From: Lachnoanaerobaculum gingivalis
GTDB taxonomy: Bacteria; Bacillota; Clostridia; Lachnospirales; Lachnospiraceae
Assembly: GCF_003862475.1 (NCBI RefSeq)
Contig: NZ_RRCO01000001.1
Location: 310,001 to 374,000, forward strand
Length of the DNA: 64,000 bases
Direction of reading: 5' to 3'
The notes below the pieces were generated by a model. It worked only from the letters and a program-made list of their open reading frames with translations. It did no database searches and had not been told where the DNA came from. Of this stretch, positions 26,067 to 35,356 are shown one piece after another. Within the stretch, counting starts at the first letter, position 1, and every line of letters starts with the position of its first letter. The position numbers and the translations under genes were made by a program.

Positions 26067-26843
26067 TTATACATATTCCTTACTTCTTTTCAGGTCTGTA
26101 ATCAGCAGTGGGTTATCCTCTCTGATCTTGTCCACCAACTCTTTACCTCTTTTTGTAGTAGGGTTTTCAAAAAGCCAGTCAAGCTCTCTTTGAGTAATGC
26201 CAATCATTTGTAAAAACTCAACTATGCCATGCTCTGTTTCTATGCTTCCAAGCTGTGGATCCGGAGCAAAGATAATCCCTACAAGCTTTGTATCGGTTTC
26301 AATTCTAATCGGTGAATTGGCAGGCATAAAATGATATGCTTCAAAATATTCTCCTGTTTCATATACATATCTTGCAATATTTTGCATAAGATTCATTGCC
26401 CAATAAGGCTCATGTTTTGCAATACTTCTATCCGGATTCTCCGCATCTTTATCACCCTCAAATGGCACAAGTCTCATAGTAAATTCACATCCCCAGCGAC
26501 TGAAATCATTACCTACACTTTCCGGTGCATAATAAAGCTCAGACATTCCAAAGCTGACTACATGGCGATGAAACTCTTGTGACGGGTTATCATAAATACT
26601 TATTCCGTCCAAAGGATCCTTACCACCCAAAAAATATTTTATAATCGTACCGTAATGCCTTTCTACTGTATCAGTATATACTTTTTTTAATGCCACATCA
26701 ATAGCATCCCATCCCGGAGCAGCTCCATCTTCGGAGCCGTATTTTTCTATATAGGCTTTTCTTTCAGGAGTCATTTCCAACTCTTCACCCTTATCATCGG
26801 AATTTAACTCACTTATATTGTTTTCATCATTTTTTAAACTCAT
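26067..26843 (-). CDS. Suppressor-of-fused (SUFU) domain protein
   Basis: A 258-aa protein with an N-terminal Asp/Glu-rich stretch and a SUFU domain over about residues 40-230 (GWDAIDVALKKVY, HVVSFGMSELYY, GCEFTMRLVPFEG, LVGIIFAPDPQLG). In bacteria SUFU proteins often serve as immunity proteins in polymorphic toxin systems, but no toxin gene is adjacent. The ATG at 26843 has AAAGGTGA upstream. It precedes the DUF2500 gene with an 11-bp offset. Confidence 0.88.
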   Translation of the reverse strand: MSLKNDENNISELNSDDKGEELEMTPERKAYIEKYGSEDGAAPGWDAIDVALKKVYTDTVERHYGTIIKYFLGGKDPLDGISIYDNPSQEFHRHVVSFGMSELYYAPESVGNDFSRWGCEFTMRLVPFEGDKDAENPDRSIAKHEPYWAMNLMQNIARYVYETGEYFEAYHFMPANSPIRIETDTKLVGIIFAPDPQLGSIETEHGIVEFLQMIGITQRELDWLFENPTTKRGKELVDKIREDNPLLITDLKRSKEYV

Positions 26844-27009
26844 ATCTTCACCTTTATCTTTCTTATTAAAATACAATTTACTGACAGTATAGCACTAAAA
26901 TCCTGTATATTCGACAAATTTATTTTAAATATATTATGAGCATAATATTATCACTCTATTTGATGTACTTGTGGATATATGATCTGTCACAGCAGCAAAG
27001 GAGGTATTA

Positions 27010-27361
27010 TAATCACTTTCACTTCTTGAAGAAGAGCCTGCCGTTAATGTGGTATCCGGAGGAGAGAGCATACAGTTTAAGTGTGCAAAGTTGAAAGATA
27101 TGAAATTCTCCTATTACAGTGAAATTATACTTGATAATGTGTCACTTGATATAAAAAGGTAAAGTACTTGGAATGCATGATGGTGATTTCCTGCTTTTAG
27201 ATGAACCTACAAGCAATCCGAATGTTTTAAATGGGGGCATTATCTTAAAATCGCTTTCACAAGAAAGTATCGGAAAAACGATTGTATTGGTTTCACATAG
27301 AAAATCCACCATGTCTTTGGCAGATGAGGTCTATAAAATGTCCAGTGGAAGATTTTCATAA
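27010..27361 (+). pseudogene. Remnant of CydC-like ABC transporter gene
   Basis: This matches the 3' part of the intact ABC gene at 38462-40150. The remnant contains the segment before the ATPase domain, ILDNVSLDIK, then a 2-nt loss that creates a stop. It then jumps from the position of Walker A straight to HDGDFLLLDEPTSN and ends SGRFS-stop like the intact gene. Walker A and the signature motif are missing. A 62-codon open frame in it (27173-27361) is part of this debris. Confidence 0.88.
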
Positions 27362-27369
27362 TAGTAAAA

Positions 27370-27405
27370 CAGAGCTACCACATTCTAATGTGGTAGCTCT
27401 GTAAA
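27370..27405. terminator. Perfect hairpin between convergent genes
   Basis: A 15-bp perfect stem (27370-27384 with 27387-27401, CAGAGCTACCACATT) has a 2-base loop. On the minus strand it is followed by TTTTACTATT, so it probably ends the gene at 27420. T-content on the plus side is poor. Confidence 0.65.
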
Positions 27406-27419
27406 ATCATGCCATTTTA

Positions 27420-27779
27420 TCATTCCAATTCTAAAACGCTTTTGCCATTTTCTTCCAGAATCTTTGCGCAGCTCTTACACATATCAACTTCATCACATAT
27501 AAGAAAGCAATTATCGCATACCATTCTTTTACAAATTGGGCAAATATTGAACTGCTCATTTAATCTATTTATCGCATCATCCCTTAATTTTTCCCATTCT
27601 CTTTTATATAAAATATAATAAAACATTATTTTTTCTTTTTTTTCGGGAGTAATGCCTGCCTTGGAAAATCTTTTCCTGATTTCAAGCTGTGTTTTATTGC
27701 ATTCTTCACAGCATACCTTAAAAACTATTTCATTATCAGTTGAACAGTCAATCAAGCCATCCTGCAATTTTCTATCCAC
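27420..27779 (-). CDS. Cysteine-rich hypothetical protein (zinc-ribbon-like)
   Basis: A 119-aa protein with ten or more Cys. One pair of clusters is near the N-terminus (CCEEC), and a C-terminal set (CPICKRMVCDNC, then CDEVDMCKSC) is arranged like two interleaved zinc fingers. A basic helical segment (about 35-70) lies between. No membrane segment. I recognise no specific family; a zinc-binding nucleic-acid or protein-interaction role is a guess. Its upstream neighbour is the secreted choline-binding-repeat protein. Confidence 0.7.
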   Translation of the reverse strand: MDRKLQDGLIDCSTDNEIVFKVCCEECNKTQLEIRKRFSKAGITPEKKEKIMFYYILYKREWEKLRDDAINRLNEQFNICPICKRMVCDNCFLICDEVDMCKSCAKILEENGKSVLELE

Positions 27780-27852
27780 TACCCCTCCCTCCTGTATGTC
27801 TAAACCGCTTCTTAAATGGGAATATTAAGTCACTTTAACAAATAAACTTCAT

Positions 27853-29457
27853 TTAATGAACATAGTAACCGTTTCCATCCACATTGTATCCGTCAGGTGT
27901 TTTCTCATTTGAATACATTGAGCCAAGAGGTCTTGAGTTTTCAAGATTCTTATAATACCATTCACCGTCATTTCTAAGTTCCCAGGTCCATTTAGGTGTA
28001 TATGGATTAAAATAATACCAATTATTATTTATCAACTGCCAATTCATAAGCATTGCTCCGGTATTTAGATCCAGATAATACCAACGACCATCCTGAGAAT
28101 CATGATGCCATCCCTTTTTCAATGTACTTCTTGAAGTTCCTGAATAGTAATACCATGTATCATTCTCTAAAATCCAACCCTGTTTTACCTTTGTAGATGT
28201 AGAGCTGTCATTCGGATTCTTTCTGATTTCGGAAGTACTGTTACCACCGCCTGAATTTCCACCTCTTCCTGAACTGCCGCCTGAGTCATCATCACCATCT
28301 GCACCTCTGCTATTCGGTCTGATAGTGACTATATCACTTGGTGTCGCCAAAGGCTTTTTCTCGGCTTCAATTACATCACTAATTTTATTCGGTATTTTAG
28401 TAGAGTCTTCCTTTACACAAACAATTGTATAATTATTATGAATTGTTCCGGGGGTAGGTGTTGTTCCCGGTGTCGGTGTCGTTCCCGGTGAAACTTTCCT
28501 TTCACAAACTATTCTGAAATCATCATAGATACTACCTGTGCCTGTATCCCTTCCTACAAACACCTTAGCATCAGAAGCTGAAATATAGTTGTATATTGAT
28601 GCCGGATATGCTTGTGTTTGTTTTATCTTATACACATTTCCTGCATCATATACTGTTGCGCTAAACTCAGTATTTAAAGGTATCCATGTCATAATATCCT
28701 GATTAGGAATACTTCCTGCTATATCCGGTATCAAAGTATTACCCGATTCATCCACATAATGTATGGTATAGTTTAACGGTACAGGTTTTTTTACACATTT
28801 TATAAGATAATATGTTTGCACAGGTGCATCCGGACCTACCATTACCTTAGCATCAGTAGCTGAATTATATACATAATTTGCAGGAGGATATGCCTGCTGC
28901 TGCTTTACTACATACACCGTTCCCGGATCATACAGAGTCGCACTAAATTCCATAGTCAGATCCATCCATTCATTAGTGTAAACCACTCCGTAACTTGATG
29001 GTATAAGCTCATTACCAGCTTCATCCATATATCTGATACTATAAGAAAATCCTTGTGTGGTGCATCTCACTGTATATGGAGGTGCAATAGTCACATCAGG
29101 TCCGAAAATCGGCCAATGCGGTCCGTCATTAGCTCTGAATTTGTTATCTGTAGGATTATAAGTGCCTCTTGAAGGATCAATATCACTTTGAACTATATCT
29201 GTTCTATACACTTTTCCATTTACTCTAAATTCATCATCAAGCAATACTTCATACTCAGTTATACCACCTACATTGTTCATACTTTTTTGATCAGTCTTTA
29301 TCAAAGTATTATTCTCATCCTTATATTCAAAAACACCTATTACACCCCCTATCATGGCATATGATGTTTTTGTGAATACACTCAGAAAGGCTAATACTAA
29401 AGATATAAAAAATATTGCCTTGAGAATATTTATATAAGTTTTATTTATCTGTTCCAT
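27853..29457 (-). CDS. Secreted protein with MucBP-like and choline-binding-type repeats
   Basis: A 534-aa exported protein. A signal peptide ends near TKTSYA (about residue 33). Two related domains of about 90 residues follow (YSIRYMDEAGNELIP and YTIHYVDESGNTLIP openings), similar to MucBP-type repeats. A Pro/Thr-rich linker (PGTTPTPGTTPTPG) and a Gly/Ser-rich linker lead to about four C-terminal aromatic repeats of the choline/cell-wall-binding kind (GWILENDTWYYYSG, GWHHDSQDGRWYYLD, NWQLINNNWYYFN). It is likely held non-covalently on the cell surface. There is no sortase motif. Confidence 0.85.
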   Translation of the reverse strand: MEQINKTYINILKAIFFISLVLAFLSVFTKTSYAMIGGVIGVFEYKDENNTLIKTDQKSMNNVGGITEYEVLLDDEFRVNGKVYRTDIVQSDIDPSRGTYNPTDNKFRANDGPHWPIFGPDVTIAPPYTVRCTTQGFSYSIRYMDEAGNELIPSSYGVVYTNEWMDLTMEFSATLYDPGTVYVVKQQQAYPPANYVYNSATDAKVMVGPDAPVQTYYLIKCVKKPVPLNYTIHYVDESGNTLIPDIAGSIPNQDIMTWIPLNTEFSATVYDAGNVYKIKQTQAYPASIYNYISASDAKVFVGRDTGTGSIYDDFRIVCERKVSPGTTPTPGTTPTPGTIHNNYTIVCVKEDSTKIPNKISDVIEAEKKPLATPSDIVTIRPNSRGADGDDDSGGSSGRGGNSGGGNSTSEIRKNPNDSSTSTKVKQGWILENDTWYYYSGTSRSTLKKGWHHDSQDGRWYYLDLNTGAMLMNWQLINNNWYYFNPYTPKWTWELRNDGEWYYKNLENSRPLGSMYSNEKTPDGYNVDGNGYYVH

Positions 29458-29784
29458 ACATTTGATCCTTTCCTTTCCATTTTTAGATTCCGTAAAATAA
29501 ATTTATACGATATCTAAATTCTCTTTTATACTTTTATTACATAGCTTTATCTCTTTTAGTACCACCTCCATAACTGATATGAGCTGTAATCTCTAATAAG
29601 TCCATTGAGATATTAAATCCACTGCATATCGCTCTCTCAAATCCCCTTACTTAACTTGTAAAGCAGGATCTCCAATAAACTCTTAGTGTATTCATAACAT
29701 CTTTTTTATATTAAGTATATTATCCGGCGGATAGTTTACAGGCAAATACTCAAATAATATCTGATGAATACCAACAAATGCAAC
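29458..29784. other. Gene-poor stretch with small ORF debris
   Basis: No convincing gene is present. The minus strand has a 34-codon open frame near 29540-29645 (GFERAICSGFNISMD, later AHISYGGGTKRD) without a start codon and with a stop just before it, which may be the tail of a lost gene; I do not recognise it. The right part presumably contains the promoter region of the secreted-protein gene. Confidence 0.5.
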
Positions 29785-29829
29785 AAAAAAGCATTTATTA
29801 TTTATGCATTACACACAAATAATAAATGC
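29785..29829 (-). terminator. Terminator of the AlkD-like gene
   Basis: Thirteen-base arms GCATTTATTATTT (29791-29803) and AAATAATAAATGC (29817-29829) are followed on the minus strand by TTTTTT. It lies 28 bp beyond the stop codon of the AlkD-like gene. Confidence 0.85.
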
Positions 29830-29856
29830 CTTATAAATATTAGCGATTTTATTTAT

Positions 29857-30597
29857 CTATCCTTCTTTTACATTCCTTGAACCATGTTTTATAACCCACT
29901 CACACTCTTTACTGATATTATCACTTTTCCATTTGTTTATTATAAAGTAAAATTTATCCGGATCTTCCTTATACAAATCATTTAAATTGTTTGCCACACT
30001 TTTTTGTATATATTTGTCCCTATCATCCTTTAAATTACTTAAAATCTCAAAATACTCATCAAAATATTCCAAAGCTGTAAAGAGCTTTTTTGCCCATGGA
30101 AGTCTTATCCTTAAACATTCGCTTGAGAGTCTTCTAACTCTTTCATGGCTGTCCTTACTCCAATCCCTTAATATCTTCAATGCTTTATCAGGATTTTTGT
30201 TAATCAAAGGTCTCATACAATATTCCGAGGTGAATCTTTTTGTAAGTTCCTTGCTGAAAGCTATACTCACATCTAAATACTCATCTCCATAAAGTTCAAC
30301 ATATTTACCGATTGGCCACAACCACCAGCCCTCTGTAAATGCACCACTATTACCCCTTAACTCATCTCCCAAAATCTTAGTAAAAATATCAATTATATCC
30401 TTATATTCCACATCAAATGCTTTATACAATGCCTTAGCTACAAGTTCCTGTCTTTGATTAAATTCAAGATCCTCTATACTGCTCTTAGTTAATTCAAAAA
30501 ATTTCTCTTTATTGAAATCCTTAGTTACTGCCGAAATCTTATCGGCAAGTTCTTCCAAATAAGGAACATTATAATAATCCTTTACTTTTATACCCAT
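29857..30597 (-). CDS. DNA alkylation repair-like HEAT-repeat protein
   Basis: A 246-aa helical protein resembling the AlkD/DNA alkylation repair family: WWLWPIGKYVELYG, then RDWSKDSHERVRRLSSECLRIRLPW and the C-terminal WVIKHGSRNVKEG, close to the family's C-terminal KHALR-type motif. AlkD removes alkylated bases while bound by HEAT-like repeats. The catalytic Asp of AlkD cannot be assigned with certainty here. It is a stand-alone gene with its own terminator. Confidence 0.72.
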   Translation of the reverse strand: MGIKVKDYYNVPYLEELADKISAVTKDFNKEKFFELTKSSIEDLEFNQRQELVAKALYKAFDVEYKDIIDIFTKILGDELRGNSGAFTEGWWLWPIGKYVELYGDEYLDVSIAFSKELTKRFTSEYCMRPLINKNPDKALKILRDWSKDSHERVRRLSSECLRIRLPWAKKLFTALEYFDEYFEILSNLKDDRDKYIQKSVANNLNDLYKEDPDKFYFIINKWKSDNISKECEWVIKHGSRNVKEG

Positions 30598-30645
30598 TAT
30601 TTATAAATCTTTCTATTTGTAATATACTTTTGCAAATCATAACCT

Positions 30646-31164
30646 TTAAACAAAAAATCTATCTGAAGATTTTATTATATTAGCAATCTCTTTAATGTCT
30701 AAATTATCTGTATAAAGTAATTTATCACTACTGATATTTTTAGATAAAAACTCCTCTCTTGATCTAATCGATAAATCACCGGTTCTTTCTATTTCTTTTC
30801 TTGATAAATCTCTTTCTTTAAGTGTCTGTTCTTCTGCCAACAAAACACAGTATTTTAATTTTATTTGCCTTGCTTTTAAAAAACTTTCAATTTTTTTAAT
30901 TTGCTCCTTAAATATTACATATTCTATTATTACTGTAATATCTCTTTTAATTAAATTATCGGTAATACTTATTATATTATCCCAAAGCAAATCCATATAG
31001 TATCCCTTATCTTCCCAAGGTGCCACCAAACCGCTTCTAATCATCAGATAAATCATATCCCCTTCTATAACGGCACTTTTATCATAAGTATAAGCCAACT
31101 CATTACTGACACTGCTTTTCCCAACAGCAGGCGGTCCTGAAATAATATAAACACAATTACCCAA
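30646..31164 (-). CDS. P-loop kinase-like protein
   Basis: A 172-aa P-loop protein of the AAA_33/kinase type, starting MGNCVYIISGPPAVGKSS (Walker A residues 10-17). A second acidic segment EGDMIYLMIR follows the P-loop, and an Arg-rich lid-like region (LKERDLSRKEIERTG) lies near residue 125. It resembles small nucleotide or antibiotic kinases; no substrate can be named. It ends 48 bp before the start of the AlkD-like gene. Confidence 0.75.
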   Translation of the reverse strand: MGNCVYIISGPPAVGKSSVSNELAYTYDKSAVIEGDMIYLMIRSGLVAPWEDKGYYMDLLWDNIISITDNLIKRDITVIIEYVIFKEQIKKIESFLKARQIKLKYCVLLAEEQTLKERDLSRKEIERTGDLSIRSREEFLSKNISSDKLLYTDNLDIKEIANIIKSSDRFFV

Positions 31165-31399
31165 CTAAACACCTCATAAATACTAAATTTATCTTTATAC
31201 ATAATTATCATTTTAATTGCAAAGAAAGTTATAAGTATCCTTCATTCAATTAAAATCTAAAAGATCTATAGAAATTTTTATTTACAGCTTAATATACACT
31301 AAAAATCCAAACAATAAAACTATAAAGCTTTATTTACCCTTATAAAATTTTAAGCCACATACTGCCAAATTAATGTAATTCAAATCGTATTTCATTATA

Positions 31400-31615
31400 T
31401 CACATCTGTACAATTCCGCTTATAATAGCAATAAAGCCTAACGCAATGCTGACAAAGCCGCTATAGAAAACAAATTTATTATCTCTTCTTTTTTTGAATA
31501 AAATAATCACTCCAAAAATTATAAGTAAAATACCGCAGAATATACTGTATAAATACAATCCCGATGCTATTTTTTCAAGCCAATTATCTACCGTTCTCTC
31601 AATTTTTTGTTCCAT
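31400..31615 (-). CDS. Small two-helix membrane protein
   Basis: A 71-aa protein with two hydrophobic helices (about 15-36 and 48-69) joined by a basic loop (KKRRDNKF). It starts 2 bp after the permease stop with GGAGGTTTAAAA as ribosome-binding site, so it belongs to the ABC operon. It could be an accessory immunity or transporter subunit; no family recognised. Confidence 0.7.
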   Translation of the reverse strand: MEQKIERTVDNWLEKIASGLYLYSIFCGILLIIFGVIILFKKRRDNKFVFYSGFVSIALGFIAIISGIVQM

Positions 31616-31617
31616 TT

Positions 31618-32325
31618 TTAAACCTCCATAATATTTATTTTTTTAATCAGAAAACCTGAACATACTATACCGATAATTACCATTATCACTGTTAATACAT
31701 ATATCGCTACCTTGTTTATACTTGCATTTACAACTATATTACACATTAATGAAGCCAACAGCACCGCAGAAACAATTGTTGTCGGTACGGATTTTTTAAT
31801 AAAACCTGCTCCCACTGCTATAATTCCTATATTTGCAGCTATAATTGACATAATTATGGTATTTTCAGCGATTTGCAAGATGATATGAAATGTAAAATTT
31901 TTGCCCACAAGATGTATGAAATTTTCAGTTATACCAAATATCAAGAAAATAATAAAATTATTGATAAACATTGAGATGACAGTAAATCCACAAACTATAA
32001 AAAGTTTTGATAAAACAACCTTTTTTCTACTTACCGGATATGAAAAAAGTAAAATAGGACGCTTACCCGAATAATCTTCAATAACAAATTTTGAATACAT
32101 AACTGATGACATCACACAAAATACCGCCATATTAAATACATCAAACAGCGGAATAAGATTATTATATCCTGAAAAAATCGCCATATCCTTATCGCCCGGC
32201 TCTATCAAAGGAGCATATGCAAAAAGAAAAAGAAAACCAAGCATTGTAATAGCTATAATAATATCCGCTATTATATAAGTACTGATTTTATTCTTTTTTA
32301 ATTCCAATCTAATAATCGTTTTCAT
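31618..32325 (-). CDS. ABC-2 type permease (BcrB/MutE-like)
   Basis: A 235-aa membrane protein with six hydrophobic segments, typical of ABC-2 permeases of lantibiotic-immunity or bacitracin exporters. The motif SGKRPILLFSYPVSRKKVVLSKL in the first cytoplasmic loop is common to the family. It overlaps the ATPase gene by 17 nt and should form the exporter with it. Confidence 0.85.
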   Translation of the reverse strand: MKTIIRLELKKNKISTYIIADIIIAITMLGFLFLFAYAPLIEPGDKDMAIFSGYNNLIPLFDVFNMAVFCVMSSVMYSKFVIEDYSGKRPILLFSYPVSRKKVVLSKLFIVCGFTVISMFINNFIIFLIFGITENFIHLVGKNFTFHIILQIAENTIIMSIIAANIGIIAVGAGFIKKSVPTTIVSAVLLASLMCNIVVNASINKVAIYVLTVIMVIIGIVCSGFLIKKINIMEV

Positions 32326-32974
32326 TTTCTTTCCTCCCTGTCATTATATCCATAAAATAATCTTCCAGACCTGACGGATATTCTGCCCTTACCTTATCCA
32401 TTGAAACCTCTCTCACTATATTACCCTTTACAATTGCACCTATAGTATCTGCAATATGCTCAATTTCCGTCAAAATATGACTTGAAATAAGCAAGGTCAT
32501 GCCATAAGCTTTTGCAAGATTAAAGAACAGATCCCTCATTTCTCTTATTCCCATAGGATCAAGACCGTTAATAGGCTCATCCAAAATCAGCAGTTTCGGC
32601 TTATGCACAATTGCCCTTGCGATAGCCAAACGCTGACGCATTCCCAGTGAAAATGTAGACACCGGCTGAATACCTGTATTCTCTAATCCTACTTTAGATA
32701 AAATATCCTCTATATCTCCATCTTCCTTGCCCATATATGCAAGATGGATTTTTAAATTTTCCTCTGCTGACAAATGCTCATAAAAAATAGGAGTTTCAAT
32801 CAAAGTACCGATTTGTGATAAAATATCAGGTCGCCTTGAAACAATATCCATCCCAAGTACTCTCACCTTACCCATAGTAGGTATACGAAGTCCTGATAGG
32901 AGTTTAAATACTGTCGTTTTCCCTGCCCCATTTGCACCTAAAAATCCATAAATCATACCTTTTTCAACATGCAT
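32309..32974 (-). CDS. ABC transporter ATP-binding protein, 5' end frameshifted
   Basis: A 221-aa BcrA/MutF-like ATPase with Walker A GANGAGKTT, signature FSLGMRQRLAIARA, Walker B LLILDEPINGLD and SSHILTEIEH. It lacks the usual first 25 residues. They are encoded upstream in another frame, from a GTG at 33041 (IIETNNLTKTF). Removing one base from the A5 tract at 32993-32997 would join the two parts in frame as TKTFTVRSCNMHVEKG. A good AAGGAG before the ATG at 32974 may still allow internal initiation. It could be a genuine frameshift or a sequencing error. Confidence 0.8.
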   Translation of the reverse strand: MHVEKGMIYGFLGANGAGKTTVFKLLSGLRIPTMGKVRVLGMDIVSRRPDILSQIGTLIETPIFYEHLSAEENLKIHLAYMGKEDGDIEDILSKVGLENTGIQPVSTFSLGMRQRLAIARAIVHKPKLLILDEPINGLDPMGIREMRDLFFNLAKAYGMTLLISSHILTEIEHIADTIGAIVKGNIVREVSMDKVRAEYPSGLEDYFMDIMTGRKENENDY

Positions 32975-33168
32975 ATTACAGCTCCTTACCGTAAAAAGTT
33001 TTGGTAAGGTTATTTGTTTCTATTATTAAATTATTATTCACCGCACTTATCCTTTACAATTAGTCTTTCCGTAATATTTGATGCATTACAATGCTTAGTA
33101 TATACATAACTAAACGGTTCAGTGCTTCCAAAACAAAATATTGAAATTACAATTCCAAACCACAGTAT

Positions 33169-33585
33169 CTATAAATCTGATACATCAATCACCTTTATCC
33201 CATTCTTTTGCAGTAAATCTGCAAATACTCCTTTACCGGAAATCAGCTTGCCTGAAAAAGAACCGTCATATATTGCATTAACTCCACATGATGGACTCCT
33301 TGATTGCAATATAACCAGATCTATCTTTTGTTCTTTTACTGTTTCCAACGCTTTTTTTGCACCTTTTCTAAATTCTTTATCCACTGAGGTACCGTCCTTA
33401 TGGCTGACTATACCGTTTACAATTTCTGCCGATTCCCTTGGCACCGGTAATCCTCCCAGAACCTCCGGACAAACAGGCAACACCTCATTACCTTTAATAT
33501 AGTCGATTACTTTTTCACTATAATTATTCCCACCGCTATATTTGCAATTCTCACCAATTAAACAAGCACTGACTGCTATTCTCAT
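33169..33585 (-). CDS. DUF523 domain protein
   Basis: A 138-aa protein of DUF523 type with conserved Cys residues in SACLIGENCKYSG, LPVCPEVLGGLPVPR and QSRSPSCGVNAIYDG; these probably bind a metal or Fe-S cluster. Function is unknown; in other bacteria the domain occurs alone or fused to DUF1722. The ATG at 33585 has AAAGG upstream and gives the family N-terminus MRIAVSACLIG. Confidence 0.88.
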   Translation of the reverse strand: MRIAVSACLIGENCKYSGGNNYSEKVIDYIKGNEVLPVCPEVLGGLPVPRESAEIVNGIVSHKDGTSVDKEFRKGAKKALETVKEQKIDLVILQSRSPSCGVNAIYDGSFSGKLISGKGVFADLLQKNGIKVIDVSDL

Positions 33586-33687
33586 CACAAAACCTTTCAT
33601 ATCAGCTTTCACTGTAAAATAAATCTATTACTTATAGCTTTAGTATAGTTATCATATTACAATTGCCACATCACCAAAAATTCCACT

Positions 33688-34074
33688 TTAGGTATACTCA
33701 CTGTTTAATTCTTCAAGCGTATTAAAAAACTCTTTTATATTTTCTGCACTTACCTTACTGCTTTGAGAATTGATTTCAGTCTCGGTATCTGTAGTCAACT
33801 TGATATTGATTCTTATAAAACCTTTTGTCTCAACAAAGTTTGATTCTATTCCCTGCTTTTTTAATTCATCTTTTATAAAATATCCTGTAAAATCTGCTAT
33901 AAAGTCCAATGCCTTATTTTCTTTACCAATATTTTTAAGTAGAAGTGAAATGTTTATACCCTTTCCACCTACAACGTAATCAGATTCTCCGGTTCTGTTT
34001 AACTTACCAAGTCCAAAGTTTTCAACCTTTGTAAGCATATCTATAGCCGGATTTAATGTAATCGTATAGTACAT
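33688..34074 (-). pseudogene. Truncated second copy of fruK
   Basis: Encodes 128 residues nearly identical to the first 125 or so of the 1-phosphofructokinase at 19903-20820, including MYYTITLNPAIDM and GGKGINISLLL. It stops right after LNSEYT, where the intact gene continues. The catalytic GDSM region and most of the fold are absent. DNA identity is about 90 percent by eye, so the copy is recent. It starts 29 bp after the TerD-vWA gene. Confidence 0.92.
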
Positions 34075-34103
34075 CCACTATCTCCTTAAATACATGCAAA
34101 TAC

Positions 34104-35342
34104 TTATATCATCCCTTTTTCCCTTATTTTCTCAAGCCATGAAGGAAACTCTTCCAATAATCTGGCATAGAGCTCTTCATTTGATACCTTTTTAAAATCA
34201 TCCAATGCAAAAAATCCTGCATTATCCACATATCTTCCACTCATGGTATCCAGCTTTTCAAGTATACCGTAATTCTTGCCGCCTACACCCACAAACTGCC
34301 AAAAAATCGGCAGATGTGAGGCCTCTGTGATGATATTTTGTATTTCCCTTTTTTGGTTTACTCCTCCGTCTGTAATAAAAAGTACATAGGCAGGTATCTT
34401 GGTATCCTTATATTCATCCACTACCATTCTCATTACAATAGGCTCATTATTTCTTCCTCCAAGATCCAACATCAGATGTTTCCAATCTTCAGGGACAGCC
34501 GTCGTGTAGTTTTTTAAATTCACGCTGTTCATCTTCCTGGCTGTAGTTCCGTAAAACCAAAAATCAAGTTCTCCGTCATCATCAAACTGTACCGCCAGAG
34601 GCAATGTCTTATTTACAATCGACTGTACCGTGCCGTTTTTAAACCTCGGTACCATAGATCCTGAAATATCAAGAACAAGACCTACCCTTGCCACTGTAGT
34701 CTCAAGATTCTTTTTCTTTAGCTCAAATACCAAAGGTTTTACAAGACTTATAAGCTCAGGTGCTTTCTCCATCTTCTTTTCAAGGGATACTTTTACAGGT
34801 TCCGCCACAACAGACTCCTGTACCGGTTCACTTACTACTTCTTCTCCACCGAAGTATTTTAAAAGTGCAGACAGTCCACCGTCAAATCCGCTTGCCACGA
34901 AGCCTATTCTCCAAACATCCTTACGGTATATTTCCATAGCAATAACCGCCTTTTCATTGGAAAAATCATTGCCTCCAAGTGTCATTTCTATATCCTTGGC
35001 TCCGGATTGATATACTTTAGTCTCAAGGCTATTCATCTCTCCCATAGTCTTGTTACCGTCAATACTTACAGTAAATACCAGTCTGTTGATAAAGTCGGGA
35101 ATTGTTGAAAGATTTAGAGTATATCTTACTCCATCAGCTATATCTTCCTCACTTACCTCAGCTTTAGGGCTAGTCTTTTGATTGTAAAAAATCATATATC
35201 TGTCATCTGAGAGTTTTCCGTTTCCATCCACTCCAAAGCAACAAAAGTCATACTCTGCATTTCCTTTTGCCTTCATATCAACAAAAATTTTCTCATTTAG
35301 ATTTACATGATTTTCAAGCTTATCTTTCCAACCTTTTACCAT
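34104..35342 (-). CDS. TerD-vWA fusion protein
   Basis: A 412-aa cytoplasmic protein. Residues about 10-180 are a TerD domain (DFCCFGVDGNGKLSDDRYMIF, then EMTLGGNDFSNEKA), a Ca-binding fold of tellurite and chemical stress systems. Residues about 220-405 are a vWA domain with MIDAS DISGSM and FITDGG. This is the TerF-like arrangement. It is the only TerD-type gene here; there are no TerC or TerB genes adjacent. GGGGGAAAT precedes the ATG. Its role may be scaffolding in stress or phage defence. Confidence 0.9.
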   Translation of the reverse strand: MVKGWKDKLENHVNLNEKIFVDMKAKGNAEYDFCCFGVDGNGKLSDDRYMIFYNQKTSPKAEVSEEDIADGVRYTLNLSTIPDFINRLVFTVSIDGNKTMGEMNSLETKVYQSGAKDIEMTLGGNDFSNEKAVIAMEIYRKDVWRIGFVASGFDGGLSALLKYFGGEEVVSEPVQESVVAEPVKVSLEKKMEKAPELISLVKPLVFELKKKNLETTVARVGLVLDISGSMVPRFKNGTVQSIVNKTLPLAVQFDDDGELDFWFYGTTARKMNSVNLKNYTTAVPEDWKHLMLDLGGRNNEPIVMRMVVDEYKDTKIPAYVLFITDGGVNQKREIQNIITEASHLPIFWQFVGVGGKNYGILEKLDTMSGRYVDNAGFFALDDFKKVSNEELYARLLEEFPSWLEKIREKGMI

Positions 35343-35356
35343 ATTTCCCCCTTATA

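Noticed and set aside
27173-27361. A separate 62-aa ATP-binding protein
   Set aside because: It is the 3' end of a decayed ABC gene, identical in layout to 39960-40150, without Walker A.
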